A stretch of 64,000 bases of DNA from Bradyrhizobium sp. ARR65 (GTDB lineage: Bacteria; Pseudomonadota; Alphaproteobacteria; Rhizobiales; Xanthobacteraceae). Location of the stretch: positions 1 through 64,000 of the forward strand of contig NZ_AWZU01000013.1 in assembly GCF_000472385.1 (NCBI RefSeq), in the 5' to 3' direction. Position 1 is the stretch's first letter. Each line of letters starts with the position of its first letter. Made by a program: the position numbers and the translations under genes. The notes beneath the pieces are model-generated. The model had not been told where the DNA came from, made no database searches, and was given only the letters and a program-made list of their open reading frames with translations. Shown in pieces: positions 34,633 through 42,685 of the stretch.

Positions 34633-35964
34633 ATGCCCGGGTCGATCGTCGAACCGCAACGAACCACACCTCTCTTTGGTGAATATGAACTCGTCGTGCT
34701 GGGTGGAGGGCCCGCGGGCCTGATGGCCGCCGTCGCTGCGGGGCGCGCCGGTCGCAAGGTTCTCCTGGTTGAGCGCCACGGTTTTCTCGGCGGAATGGGC
34801 ACCGCCGCGGGGGTCACGAACTTCTGCGGCCTCTATGCCAATGTTCATGGCGAGCACGTTCAAGTCGTCCGAGGACTGGCCGACGAGCTGCTCGCGAGGA
34901 TCGAGCGCCTGGGCGGCTTGAACACGCCCCACGTCATCTTCGGCAAGATCCTTGCGCGCTCCTACGACGTGCCCGCCTTCAAGCTTGCCGCCGACGACTT
35001 GCTGCTTCAGTCCAAGGTCGATGTCCTCTTTCACGCCTTTGCCGTGGGCGTTGCAATGGCCTCGGAGGGCCTCGTCGACGCGGTGATCTTGGAAACAAAA
35101 TCCGGGCGCATGGCCGTCAAGGGCCGCCTCTTCGTCGACGCTTCCGGCGACGGTGACCTGGCTGTCTGGGCGGGCGCGCCCTTCGAAAAGGGTGATGGCT
35201 CCGGCAACATGCTCTATCCCTCCACGATGTTTCGGATCAATGGCGTCGATCCGGAGCGGGCCGGTGAGGCATGGTCGACGATTCCGAGACTGATGGAGCA
35301 GGCGGAAGCCGAAGGACGCTTCTCCTTTCCGCGCAAGGGGGCAATCGTCCGGCCGCAGAAGAATCCCATCGAATGGCGTGTCAACATCACTCAGCTTCAT
35401 GAGGCGGATGGCTCGGCTGTCGACGGCACTGACGCGGCCAGCCTCAGTCGCGGCGAGCTGCAGGGCCGCGAGCAGGTGCTGCGCACCTTTCGGTTCCTGC
35501 AGACGGTGCCGGGCTTTGAGAACTCGTACATCGTCGATATAGCGCCGCAACTCGGCATCCGCGAGACCCGGCGGATCGCCGGGGATTACGTTCTATCCGA
35601 GGACGACGTGCTCGGCTGCGCCGATTTCGCAGACAGCATAGGTCGGAATGGCTGGCCGATCGAGGAGCACGCGCAAGGCGATGTCGCCTGGCGCTGGCCG
35701 GGTATCCCGAACGCGCGGGGCTACAATCAATTGCCGTACCGAATGATCCTTCCGCGCGCGATCGACAACATGTTCGTCGTCGGCCGCTGCGCGTCGATGA
35801 CGCATCTTGGTCAGTCCGCGGCCCGCGTGACGGGCGCTTGCTTTGCCATGGGAGAGGCCGCCGGCACCGCCGCGGATATTGCCCTGCGCAGCAATATTCG
35901 GCCGCGCGCCGTCGATCCGAAGGCGCTACAGGATGCTCTCGTGGGGCAGGGAGTGCTCCTGTGA
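34633..35964 (+). CDS. FAD-dependent oxidoreductase
   Basis: 443 residues from the ATG at 34633 (GAGGGAAG site). N-terminal Rossmann YELVVLGGGPAGLMAAVAA and RAGRKVLLVERHGFLGGMG, then VDASGDGDLAVWAG and IDNMFVVGRCASMTHLGQSAAR. These match the FAD-dependent oxidoreductase family (PF12831). The substrate is not known; such proteins oxidise diverse small organic acids or alcohols. The MFS gene downstream starts with a GTGA overlap, so the two likely act on the same compound. Confidence 0.82.
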   Translation: MPGSIVEPQRTTPLFGEYELVVLGGGPAGLMAAVAAGRAGRKVLLVERHGFLGGMGTAAGVTNFCGLYANVHGEHVQVVRGLADELLARIERLGGLNTPHVIFGKILARSYDVPAFKLAADDLLLQSKVDVLFHAFAVGVAMASEGLVDAVILETKSGRMAVKGRLFVDASGDGDLAVWAGAPFEKGDGSGNMLYPSTMFRINGVDPERAGEAWSTIPRLMEQAEAEGRFSFPRKGAIVRPQKNPIEWRVNITQLHEADGSAVDGTDAASLSRGELQGREQVLRTFRFLQTVPGFENSYIVDIAPQLGIRETRRIAGDYVLSEDDVLGCADFADSIGRNGWPIEEHAQGDVAWRWPGIPNARGYNQLPYRMILPRAIDNMFVVGRCASMTHLGQSAARVTGACFAMGEAAGTAADIALRSNIRPRAVDPKALQDALVGQGVLL

Positions 35965-37214
35965 GCTCCGTTTCACCCATCTCCGCCACGTCGGCATCCG
36001 ACGGACAGACGCGCCTTGCGCCGGCCTTCCGCTGGGCCGTTCTCTTTATCTCCTGGACCGCTGTGACGCTGACCTTTACGGATCGGCTCGCATGGGCAAC
36101 CGTGGCCGTTGCCGCGGGCCAGTCGCTTGGTATTCCCGTGGCCGCGCTCGGCGTCTTTGTCACGGCCTTTTACACCGGCTACGTCGTTTCGAACGTGGTT
36201 GGCGGACTTTCGAGTGACCGGCTAGGGCCCGAGCGCGTGATGTTGATGTCGCTTGTGCCGCTCGGGATCGCGACGTTCTGCTTCGGCTTTACATCGAGTG
36301 TTCCTTTCGGCTTCGCCCTGCAGATGTTGATGGGCCTGTCCGCAGGGGCCAATCACTCGGCCACGGTCAAGTTGGTCGTATCCTGGTTTGGCCTGGCCGA
36401 GCGAGGTCGCGCAATGGGCCTGCTGACGAGCGCCAATTCGTTTGGCGTAGTGGTCGCTAACGCGCTCGTTCCGAACCTGGGTGCCATCTTAGGGTGGGGC
36501 GGTGCTTACCATGTGCTGGGGCTCGCAACCTCGCTGTTCGGCTTGTTCGCCTTCTTCGCCTTGCGCAACCGCAAGGCTCCGGGAGCGCCGCCACGGAGTG
36601 CGCGGTTCGATCCGCTGGTTGTCTTCCGCGATCGTAATCTGACGCTGCTGGCCGTCGCAGGATTCTGCGCGATGTGGGGAACGTGGGGCGTGGCATTCTG
36701 GGCGAATGCGCTGATGACCAAGCGGTTCGGCATGACGTCAGTGGAAACGGGAAGCCTGATGGCGCTGTTCGGTGCAGCCGGCCTGATATCGAAGCCCGTC
36801 ATGGGATTTGTGCTCGACCTCGTCGGCGCGCCGCGGAAAAAGGCGGTTCTGGTCGTACTATTTGGTGGATTTGCAATCACTCTCGCGGGATATGGCCTGT
36901 TGAGCGATGTCACCCAGCTTCGGATCGTTACCCCGGTGCTTGGTCTTTTTGCGTTCGTCTACACACCCGTATTGGTCGCTCTGGTCAGCGAAATTGCCGG
37001 GATGCAGCGCACCGGGACCGCCGTCGGCATAACGAACGCCGTCTGGCAAGTCGGCAGCATCGTCGTTCCCATCGCGATCGGGCTCGTATTCTCCGCGACG
37101 GCATCCTTCAAGCTCGCATTTCTGACGCTTGCCGCGGGTCCTCTGGTTGCCGCGTTACTCACGCTCTTCGTCCGCTACAAGGCCGAAGATGAGATCACCC
37201 GTATCGCGGCTTGA
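35961..37214 (+). CDS. MFS transporter
   Basis: 417 residues, GTG start overlapping the flavoprotein stop. Twelve hydrophobic segments; the loop-2/3 signature is GGLSSDRLGPERVMLM and the loop-8/9 region is GFVLDLVGAPRKKAV. N-terminal VTLTFTDRLAWATVA is typical of anion:cation-symporter MFS carriers of carboxylates. It probably imports the substrate of the FAD enzyme (inference). The gene ends next to a reductase remnant on the opposite strand. Confidence 0.86.
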   Translation: MSSVSPISATSASDGQTRLAPAFRWAVLFISWTAVTLTFTDRLAWATVAVAAGQSLGIPVAALGVFVTAFYTGYVVSNVVGGLSSDRLGPERVMLMSLVPLGIATFCFGFTSSVPFGFALQMLMGLSAGANHSATVKLVVSWFGLAERGRAMGLLTSANSFGVVVANALVPNLGAILGWGGAYHVLGLATSLFGLFAFFALRNRKAPGAPPRSARFDPLVVFRDRNLTLLAVAGFCAMWGTWGVAFWANALMTKRFGMTSVETGSLMALFGAAGLISKPVMGFVLDLVGAPRKKAVLVVLFGGFAITLAGYGLLSDVTQLRIVTPVLGLFAFVYTPVLVALVSEIAGMQRTGTAVGITNAVWQVGSIVVPIAIGLVFSATASFKLAFLTLAAGPLVAALLTLFVRYKAEDEITRIAA

Positions 37215-37219
37215 TCCCC

Positions 37220-37465
37220 AACCCTGGCGACAGCCTCGGTCATCGCCGGTGCACCCGACGTGTACACGAGATCTGAAGGCGACAGGACCGGCATGTAGTC
37301 GGTCGGCCTTCCCGTTCGAATGGCGGACGAGACGTGCTGCGGCTCCGACACCACCGGAATGATGGTGACGTTAGGGAATAGCGCGAGACGCCACAGCGCG
37401 CGGTCCATATAGAACGACTGGAGCTTGCGCGCGCCAACGATGAAAACAAGATCGCGTTGCGGTCG
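37220..37465 (-). pseudogene. Remnant of an FNR-type ferredoxin reductase NAD-binding domain
   Basis: The minus strand reads RDLVFIVGARKLQSFYMDRA, NVTIIPVVSEPQ, RTGRPTDYMP and LVYTSGAPAMTEAVARV, which is the C-terminal NAD(P)-binding region of FNR-like oxidoreductases. The FAD domain and any start codon are missing: a stop lies at 37466-37468, just above the first conserved residue. At the other end, homology stops near 37220, before the tail of the MFS gene. About 82 residues survive, so it is a clear remnant. The original partner gene is unknown. Confidence 0.7.
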
Positions 37466-37715
37466 TCATTTCGAGATGATCTGGCATCACACTTAATCAC
37501 CATGCTGACTGCTTGAACCAGCCGGGCTGCGAGCTCCGGCCTCGCTGCAGCTCGCACCCGGCTGAATTCCCGGTCATTGCTCGGATTTGCACGGGCTGCA
37601 ATTCCAGCGCAGCGCGCCTCGCACGCGGTTGTGGCTGCGACGATTGGCCGAACTCCCAAGTCGGAGATCCCAACAATCGTCGGTCGGATTGCAGCCATCC
37701 TCGTCCGGAGACCAT
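37466..37715. other. Non-coding stretch beyond the reductase remnant
   Basis: No gene is supported. Apart from the hairpin at 37520-37563 the sequence shows no clear promoter or repeat. It probably is the footprint of an old deletion or rearrangement that left the reductase remnant. Confidence 0.5.
37520..37563. repeat. Large imperfect hairpin
   Basis: Arms AGCCGGGCTGCGAGCT (37520-37535) and AGCTCGCACCCGGCT (37549-37563) pair over 15 bp with one bulged base around a 13-base loop. No T-run follows on either strand, so it is not a typical terminator. Possibly a structured repeat or the end of a lost element. Confidence 0.6.
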
Positions 37716-38450
37716 TCACATCCGCTCTTTGATTCCGCTTTTCAGCAACCACCAGTTGGCGGGATAGGAGGTCAGGAAGCCGAACATCATGGCGATCTGC
37801 ATCATGAACCAGAACTCGAAACTGTTCACGGCTAGGCTCGTCCCGAGTAGGTAGCGAAACAGGTAGAAATAGGCAAAAGCCATGAAGGCATACATGCCGA
37901 TCTGCCAGGCCGTAATCGAGATCGTGTCGGCTTTCGCTGCTGCGGCCAATCCTTGCCAAAGTGAAAGGCCTCTCATCGGCGCGATCGTGAAATATTGAAA
38001 GAGAATGCCAAACGCGTAGGCAAACAGATAATCGACGATCCAGACCGCGAAGATCTTTTCTTGAAATATGCTCTGCCAACCAAAGGCGATCGCGATCGCG
38101 GGGACCGCGAAGACGAGCCACTCGGCGCAAATGTCGCCTAACGTGCAGCCGCTGCCGCAATGCAAGGAGCCGTTGGCGACCATGATGGGAAAGGGTGTGA
38201 GCCGCATGTTGGGCGGATCCCGGTTGTTGGCTCTTGCTTTCCGGGCCATGTCGCGAGTCGCCAATCGGCCATAGGAGAAATACTGCCAAACGATCCAGGC
38301 GGTGCCGAACAATGCGGTCACCGGCCAAACGATATTCATGATCCACATATGCTGCGGATGGACCGCGACATCAAGCGCGAGGAGGATGGCGCATAGCGCG
38401 CCAAGGCAGAGCACGACGATGGACAAATAGTGTAGCCAGTCGGGGACCAA
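37716..38450 (-). CDS. DUF4396 membrane protein
   Basis: 244 residues starting at TTG (38450), behind a GGAG site 9 bases away. The protein reads VPDWLHYLSIVVL, HPQHMWIMNIVWPVTALFG, the Cys/His motif GSLHCGSGCTLGDICAEWL, QYFTIAPMRGLS and NSFEFWFMMQIAMM. These are the hallmarks of DUF4396. Six or so membrane segments. An upstream ATG at 38726 is in frame but runs through the HxlR gene and has low-complexity residues, so it is not preferred. DUF4396 function is undescribed; the conserved Cys and His may bind a metal. Confidence 0.78.
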   Translation of the reverse strand: MVPDWLHYLSIVVLCLGALCAILLALDVAVHPQHMWIMNIVWPVTALFGTAWIVWQYFSYGRLATRDMARKARANNRDPPNMRLTPFPIMVANGSLHCGSGCTLGDICAEWLVFAVPAIAIAFGWQSIFQEKIFAVWIVDYLFAYAFGILFQYFTIAPMRGLSLWQGLAAAAKADTISITAWQIGMYAFMAFAYFYLFRYLLGTSLAVNSFEFWFMMQIAMMFGFLTSYPANWWLLKSGIKERM

Positions 38451-38553
38451 GCGAAGGCTCCAACGCTGCGGGGATTCCCCGAGCGAACCTGGACTCGCCG
38501 TCTTTGTTCCAAAGCGAAGCCTTTTCGCCTGGCGCGCGAGGTTCCTGAAGCAC

Positions 38554-39066
38554 TTAGGCCGCGCGCGCGTCTCGTCGTTCCTTCGCGTCTTGTGCGGTGG
38601 GTTGCCCATCGGTGGGACGGGCGCCAGGACCGGGGTGCGTGATGACTTCCTTGGCAAAGAGCGGTTCGCCGCATTCCGAGCACACCATGACGGGGTCGAA
38701 CAGCTTTCCGCATGTCTTGTGTTCATGGAGTAGCGGGCGGCCGCGCTCGTCGAGCATGTGGGTATCGCCCCAATGCACCAGAGCCATCATGATCGGATGG
38801 AGATCGAGACCCCTTTGGGTCAAGATGTACTCGTAGCGCTTGGGAGACTCCTGGTAGGAAACGCGACGCAGCACCCCGTTGCGTACCAGTTTCTTCAAGC
38901 GCTCGGCCAGGAGGTGGCGGGTGATACCGAGCGCCGACTGGAATTGCTCGAAGCGCCGCTTGCGAAGAAAACACTCCCGCAGAATGAGCAGCGTCCATCG
39001 GTCACCGATCACGCCGATGGTTCGAGCCAGCGAGCACGGCTCTTCTTCCAGGGCATCCCACTTCAT
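38554..39066 (-). CDS. HxlR-family transcriptional regulator
   Basis: 170 residues. The winged helix has CSLARTIGVIGDRWTLLILRE and GITRHLLAERLKKLVRNGVL with wing RVSYQESPKRYEYILT, as in HxlR proteins. The first Cys is the usual reactive one of the family. The C-terminal CGKLFDPVMVCSECGEP suggests a zinc site. The gene is divergent from the isomerase-like gene at 39311 and lies 103 bases before the DUF4396 gene. It may sense reactive electrophiles or the pathway substrate (inference). Confidence 0.86.
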   Translation of the reverse strand: MKWDALEEEPCSLARTIGVIGDRWTLLILRECFLRKRRFEQFQSALGITRHLLAERLKKLVRNGVLRRVSYQESPKRYEYILTQRGLDLHPIMMALVHWGDTHMLDERGRPLLHEHKTCGKLFDPVMVCSECGEPLFAKEVITHPGPGARPTDGQPTAQDAKERRDARAA

Positions 39067-39123
39067 CCCAACTCTCCGATGTGCCGTCGCAATGCCTGCC
39101 TCGACCCGGAGGCGGCAGAGCCT

Positions 39124-39233
39124 GCATTCTAAATTGGTACTTTGCCAAAGCCAAACGCGCCTCTCCGGCGCACTCGAGAGCCTAATTACGACCGGTGACC
39201 CTTAGATTGACAGTTCAAATTTAGAACTATAGT
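39124..39233. promoter_or_regulatory. HxlR operator pair and promoter
   Basis: A 17-base near palindrome (39212-39228, arms AGTTC and GAACT) is followed by TATAGT and preceded by TTGACA (39207-39212), with a 15-base spacer. A similar word, ATTCTAAATTGGTACT (39124-39139), matches the reverse strand of the palindrome at 13 of 16 positions. The two sites fit dimer binding on both sides of the divergent promoters. Confidence 0.6.
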
Positions 39234-39310
39234 AATCGAGGGTGCCCGTTCGCGGCTGCATTCCCAGTCCTGGCTGACGGGCGTGACGCTCGGGCGAAGG
39301 AGGACGGCCG

Positions 39311-39928
39311 GTGCCAAGTCCCTTGAAGGTTGAGTTCCAGTTCGATTTCGGCAGCCCGAATGCCTATCTGGCTCAGCTCGTCATTCCCTCGATCGAACGC
39401 CGCACGGGCGTGAAGTTCGAATACGTGCCGGTGCTGCTCGGCGGCATCTACAAGGCGACCGGCAATAGGTCGCCCGCGGAGTCGCTTCGTGGCATTAAGA
39501 ACAAGCCCGAATACATGGCGTTGGAGACCCAGCGCTTCATTCGCCGCCACAACATCACGACCTTTCACCAGAACCCGTTCTTTCCGGTGAACACCCTGAT
39601 GCTGATGCGGGGTGCGGTCGCCGCCCAGTTCGAAGGGCTCTTCGAGCCGTATTTCCGGGCGGCCTACCACCATATGTGGGAGGAGCCGAAGAAGATGGAT
39701 GATATCGAAGTCTTCCGCGCCGCTTTCAAGTCATCAGGGCTGGACATCGACAGGCTCATCGCGCGGGCGCAACAGGACGACGTGAAGAAGCGGCTCATCG
39801 ATCTGACCGCCGATGCCGTCAACCGCGGCGCCTTCGGCTCGCCCACCTTCTTTGTCGGCGACGAGATGTTCTTTGGCAAGGATCAGTTGCGCGATGTCGA
39901 GGAGTGCATTGTCGAACAGACACGGTAG
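39311..39928 (+). CDS. 2-hydroxychromene-2-carboxylate isomerase-like protein
   Basis: 205 residues, GTG start. DsbA/kappa-GST fold: VEFQFDFGSPNAYLAQ contains the conserved Ser-Pro-Tyr-like start, and GAFGSPTFFVGDEMFFGKDQL is the C-terminal signature. These glutathione-dependent enzymes act in naphthalene-type breakdown but also on other substrates. The divergent HxlR gene and a short-chain dehydrogenase at 40127 fit a small degradation or detoxification module. The naphthalene substrate itself is not implied. Confidence 0.85.
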   Translation: MPSPLKVEFQFDFGSPNAYLAQLVIPSIERRTGVKFEYVPVLLGGIYKATGNRSPAESLRGIKNKPEYMALETQRFIRRHNITTFHQNPFFPVNTLMLMRGAVAAQFEGLFEPYFRAAYHHMWEEPKKMDDIEVFRAAFKSSGLDIDRLIARAQQDDVKKRLIDLTADAVNRGAFGSPTFFVGDEMFFGKDQLRDVEECIVEQTR

Positions 39929-40126
39929 CTCGCGGCCAAGACAGCGTGAGCTGCGCTTGCCCTGTACCCCTGCGCGGCCGCAGAAGGACGACCGTCGAAC
40001 AGCGAAGCAGCAGGCGCTCGCAGGAACGACGCGAATAGTTCAAAAAGGGAACTGCTGGCAGAGTCTCTTGAAGCTGGCCGCTTCGGCCCGATGACCGGGA
40101 TCAAAGCCAATGACCTGGAGGCAATC

Positions 40127-40864
40127 ATGCAGAAGAGGAACGCGACGGCCGCCGTGATCGGCGCGGGCGACTATATCGGGGCGGAAATCGCCAGGAGATT
40201 CGCAGCCGAGGGCTTTAAGGTTTTCGCCGGCAGGCGCAATGGCGATAAGCTCGCGCCGCTCGTCAAGCAGATCGAGGAGAGCGGTGGCGAAGTCCATGCG
40301 CGCTCGCTCGACGCGCGAAAGGAAGAGGAAATCATCTCCTTCCTCGACGATGCCGATAAGCAAGCACCGCTTGAGGTCTGCATCTTCAACATCGGCGCCA
40401 ACGTCAACTTCCCGATCCTCGAGACCACCGAGCGTGTCTTTCGCAAAGTCTGGGAGATGGCGTGCTACTCGGGATTCCTTGCGGGTCGCGAGGCAGCGCG
40501 GCTGATGCTCCCCCGCGGCAAGGGGCACATCTTCTTCACCGGCGCCACGGCGAGCCTGCGGGGAGGGATCGGCTACGCCGCCTTCGCAAGCGCCAAATTC
40601 GGCTTAAGAGCCGTAGCGCAGGCGATGGCTCGGGAGTTGGGGCCGAAGAATATCCACGTCGCTCATCTCATCATCGACTCCGGCGTGGATACCGAGTGGG
40701 TCCGGCAGCGGCGGCTCGAGGCGCTGGGACCAGACGCGCTGAATGACCCTGATGCCCTGATGCCGCCCGCATCCGTCGCCGATGCATATTGGCAGCTCTA
40801 TCAACAGCCGCGCACCGCCTGGACATTCGAAATGGAGATACGGCCGTTCAAGGAGAAATGGTGA
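40127..40864 (+). CDS. Short-chain dehydrogenase/reductase
   Basis: 245 residues from the ATG at 40127, with GGAGGC five bases upstream; an in-frame ATG at 40091 is less likely. The cofactor motif is AAVIGAGDYIGAEIARRFAAE and FTGATASLRGGIGYAAFASAK holds the catalytic Ser, Tyr and Lys. It belongs to a small subgroup with an aberrant GxGxxxG spacing. The substrate is unknown. It may cooperate with the isomerase-like protein, 199 bases upstream. Confidence 0.8.
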   Translation: MQKRNATAAVIGAGDYIGAEIARRFAAEGFKVFAGRRNGDKLAPLVKQIEESGGEVHARSLDARKEEEIISFLDDADKQAPLEVCIFNIGANVNFPILETTERVFRKVWEMACYSGFLAGREAARLMLPRGKGHIFFTGATASLRGGIGYAAFASAKFGLRAVAQAMARELGPKNIHVAHLIIDSGVDTEWVRQRRLEALGPDALNDPDALMPPASVADAYWQLYQQPRTAWTFEMEIRPFKEKW

Positions 40865-40991
40865 AGCAGACCTACCGTTTTGCACACAACTGGCGAGGCG
40901 GCGGGCTGTGTCCTTGAGTCGTCGGCCACGTCCAATGAAATTTTGATCTTCGGAGAGAACCGAACTATATCGCCGCTCGAAAGGACGGGCG

Positions 40992-41510
40992 ATGTTTGGA
41001 AAAAAGCGGCAAGAGAAAATAGCGCGGGATCAAGAGGCGCGGGAGGCGCAGGCCCGATTCGAGCGAAACGAGAGTGTCGGCAAGGAGATCTCTGCCCGGA
41101 TCGCTGATCTGAAGAACGTGCAGCGCGACAACTTGCCTGATGCAGCCTTTATGCTGTTCATGCAGGCAAAGCAGCAAAGCGAGCTGATTCGGCGATCCAT
41201 CGAGAACGGCGCAAATCATGATTTCACTTTCGGTGGGATAACCGACAGCGACTTCGCGACCTACCTCGCGGAAGGGGTTGCGGGCGCGCTGCGGGATCAC
41301 ATCACGCGTTCGCAGACATTCTTCGAGGCGATGTCCGAGCAGTTGCCCGACGTGCGTTTCACGATCGAGCAGCAGGACGCCATCTCAATGATTGCTGCCA
41401 TGCTCCGTGAGCAGCGGTTGGAAGGCATCCTGCAAGGTCTGCGGCTTGCCGGTCTCCTGAATGGAGCGCCAGACCGCCGCCGTACCAGCCTGGAGACGGA
41501 CGAGATGTAG
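40992..41510 (+). CDS. Hypothetical protein with charged N-terminal helix
   Basis: 172 residues. The first 35 residues are very charged (MFGKKRQEKIARDQEAREAQ), suggesting a coiled coil; the rest is mainly helical, no signal peptide or membrane segment. I do not recognise the family. It lies after the SDR gene and just before a broken transporter gene, so a local function cannot be inferred. Confidence 0.6.
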   Translation: MFGKKRQEKIARDQEAREAQARFERNESVGKEISARIADLKNVQRDNLPDAAFMLFMQAKQQSELIRRSIENGANHDFTFGGITDSDFATYLAEGVAGALRDHITRSQTFFEAMSEQLPDVRFTIEQQDAISMIAAMLREQRLEGILQGLRLAGLLNGAPDRRRTSLETDEM

Positions 41511-41625
41511 CCGGGGAGAGCCTGCCTCCCGGGCCTTCTTCGAAGATCCGCGCATCAACGCAAAGCTGCGCAAGGATATCAGCGTCGACAGCGTCGAGCT
41601 CGCCCTCAACATGGCGCACGCGTTT

Positions 41626-42040
41626 CATGGCTACGTCGAGGGCGGCCGCGTGTCGCGCGAACTGGGTGGCACCGTCACCTTGTGTTGGGCCATGATCCTG
41701 CTGGCTGCTGCCGCCGCCATCGTCTTGATGGTCGCGATCCAGAGCCGGACGTGGGTGGCGGTCCCGGGCGAAGCTTGGGCAGGCTTCTGGTACGCAGGCA
41801 TCGTCGGCATGTTTCTTGGTTCAGTCGCTTGGTACCAGGGATTGGCCGCAGGCGGTATTGCGCGCATCGGACAGCTCAATCTGGTCCAGCCGATTGTGGC
41901 TCTTGGCTTGTCCGCGCTCTTTGCTGGGCGAGCATCTCTCTTGGCCGTTTCTGGCGACGGCGGTCGTGGTCCTGCTGTCCATGGCGGTCTGCATCCGCAG
42001 CCGCTTCCCGGTGATGGAGAAAGACCGGACGCGAGTGTGA
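41626..42040 (+). pseudogene. EamA-family transporter remnant, truncated and frameshifted
   Basis: The plus strand reads HGYVEGGRVSRELGG, FWYAGIVGMFLGSVAWYQGL, ARIGQLNLVQPIVALGLSALF, a typical EamA/DMT permease C-terminal half. One extra base at 41923 shifts the frame; the other frame continues LGEHLSWPFLATAVVVLLSM and ends at 42040. The first half of the usual 300-residue protein is missing. The sequence from about 41510 to 41625, in frame with it, is not EamA-like, so the 5' side is a junction with something else. Confidence 0.72.
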
Positions 42041-42112
42041 TCGCATGGAACGTGACCGTCTCAACACCTGCACACAACAGCGTCAGAGACCTCCCGCGAT
42101 ATGAGGACCAAA

Positions 42113-42538
42113 TCATTGCATCGTGAAGGAGCCGGTCTGCTGGTTTAGGCCGGGGCTACCGCTGCAGTGAGGCCGGCCGCCGGAGCCCTTGTAGGCATTC
42201 GCCGAGACGAAGCCAGTGGTGGTACCGCCGACGACATTGACCTGGATCTGGAATTGGCAGCCATTGGAGCCGTTCTGATACCGAACGGTGCACAGGAGGG
42301 TGCCTCCCGTCGCTGATGCGCTGAAAGTACCGGTTTTGTTATTTGCTATACTGAAGGGTGGCGAAATCGAAGCGCTGGGTGAGCAGTTTACCGTATCAAG
42401 CGAGATTGCCGCACCAAACGAATTCTGCACTGAGAAGGTGGTACTGACCGTCTGGGCAATGGCTGCATTCGTCAAGCCGAGCGCGAGCATCCCGGCGAAT
42501 AATGCGCCCGAAGAGGCTTTCGATAGGGTTCTTCGCAT
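42113..42538 (-). CDS. Small secreted protein of unknown function
   Basis: 141 residues from the second of two ATGs (AGG six bases upstream). A Sec signal peptide (KASSGALFAGMLALGLTNAA) is followed by TVSTTFSVQN and a beta-rich, Ser/Thr/Gly-rich mature part. Four cysteines (VNCSP, TLLCTV, GCQFQ and PHCSG) could form two disulfides. I do not recognise the family; fimbrial-subunit or adhesin-like folds are possible. It sits between the EamA remnant and the mdc operon, without obvious partners. Confidence 0.7.
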   Translation of the reverse strand: MRRTLSKASSGALFAGMLALGLTNAAIAQTVSTTFSVQNSFGAAISLDTVNCSPSASISPPFSIANNKTGTFSASATGGTLLCTVRYQNGSNGCQFQIQVNVVGGTTTGFVSANAYKGSGGRPHCSGSPGLNQQTGSFTMQ

Positions 42539-42685
42539 TGTCATCCTGGTCGTCTGTTCGAGTTTCCAGCTTGTGCTCGCTATCTGCCTTTTGAGCGCCG
42601 CTGTCTTGCGGACCAGACGATATCTGCGCAGCAGTTCTTGGCCAATCGGGTGGGCAGGCCGTTGTTGGACGTCACCGCTCTCAGG

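Noticed and set aside
38451..38726. N-terminal extension of the DUF4396 protein to an upstream ATG
   Set aside because: It crosses the HxlR coding end and is rich in Arg, Ser and Pro with no family match; the TTG start has a GGAG site and fits the family length.
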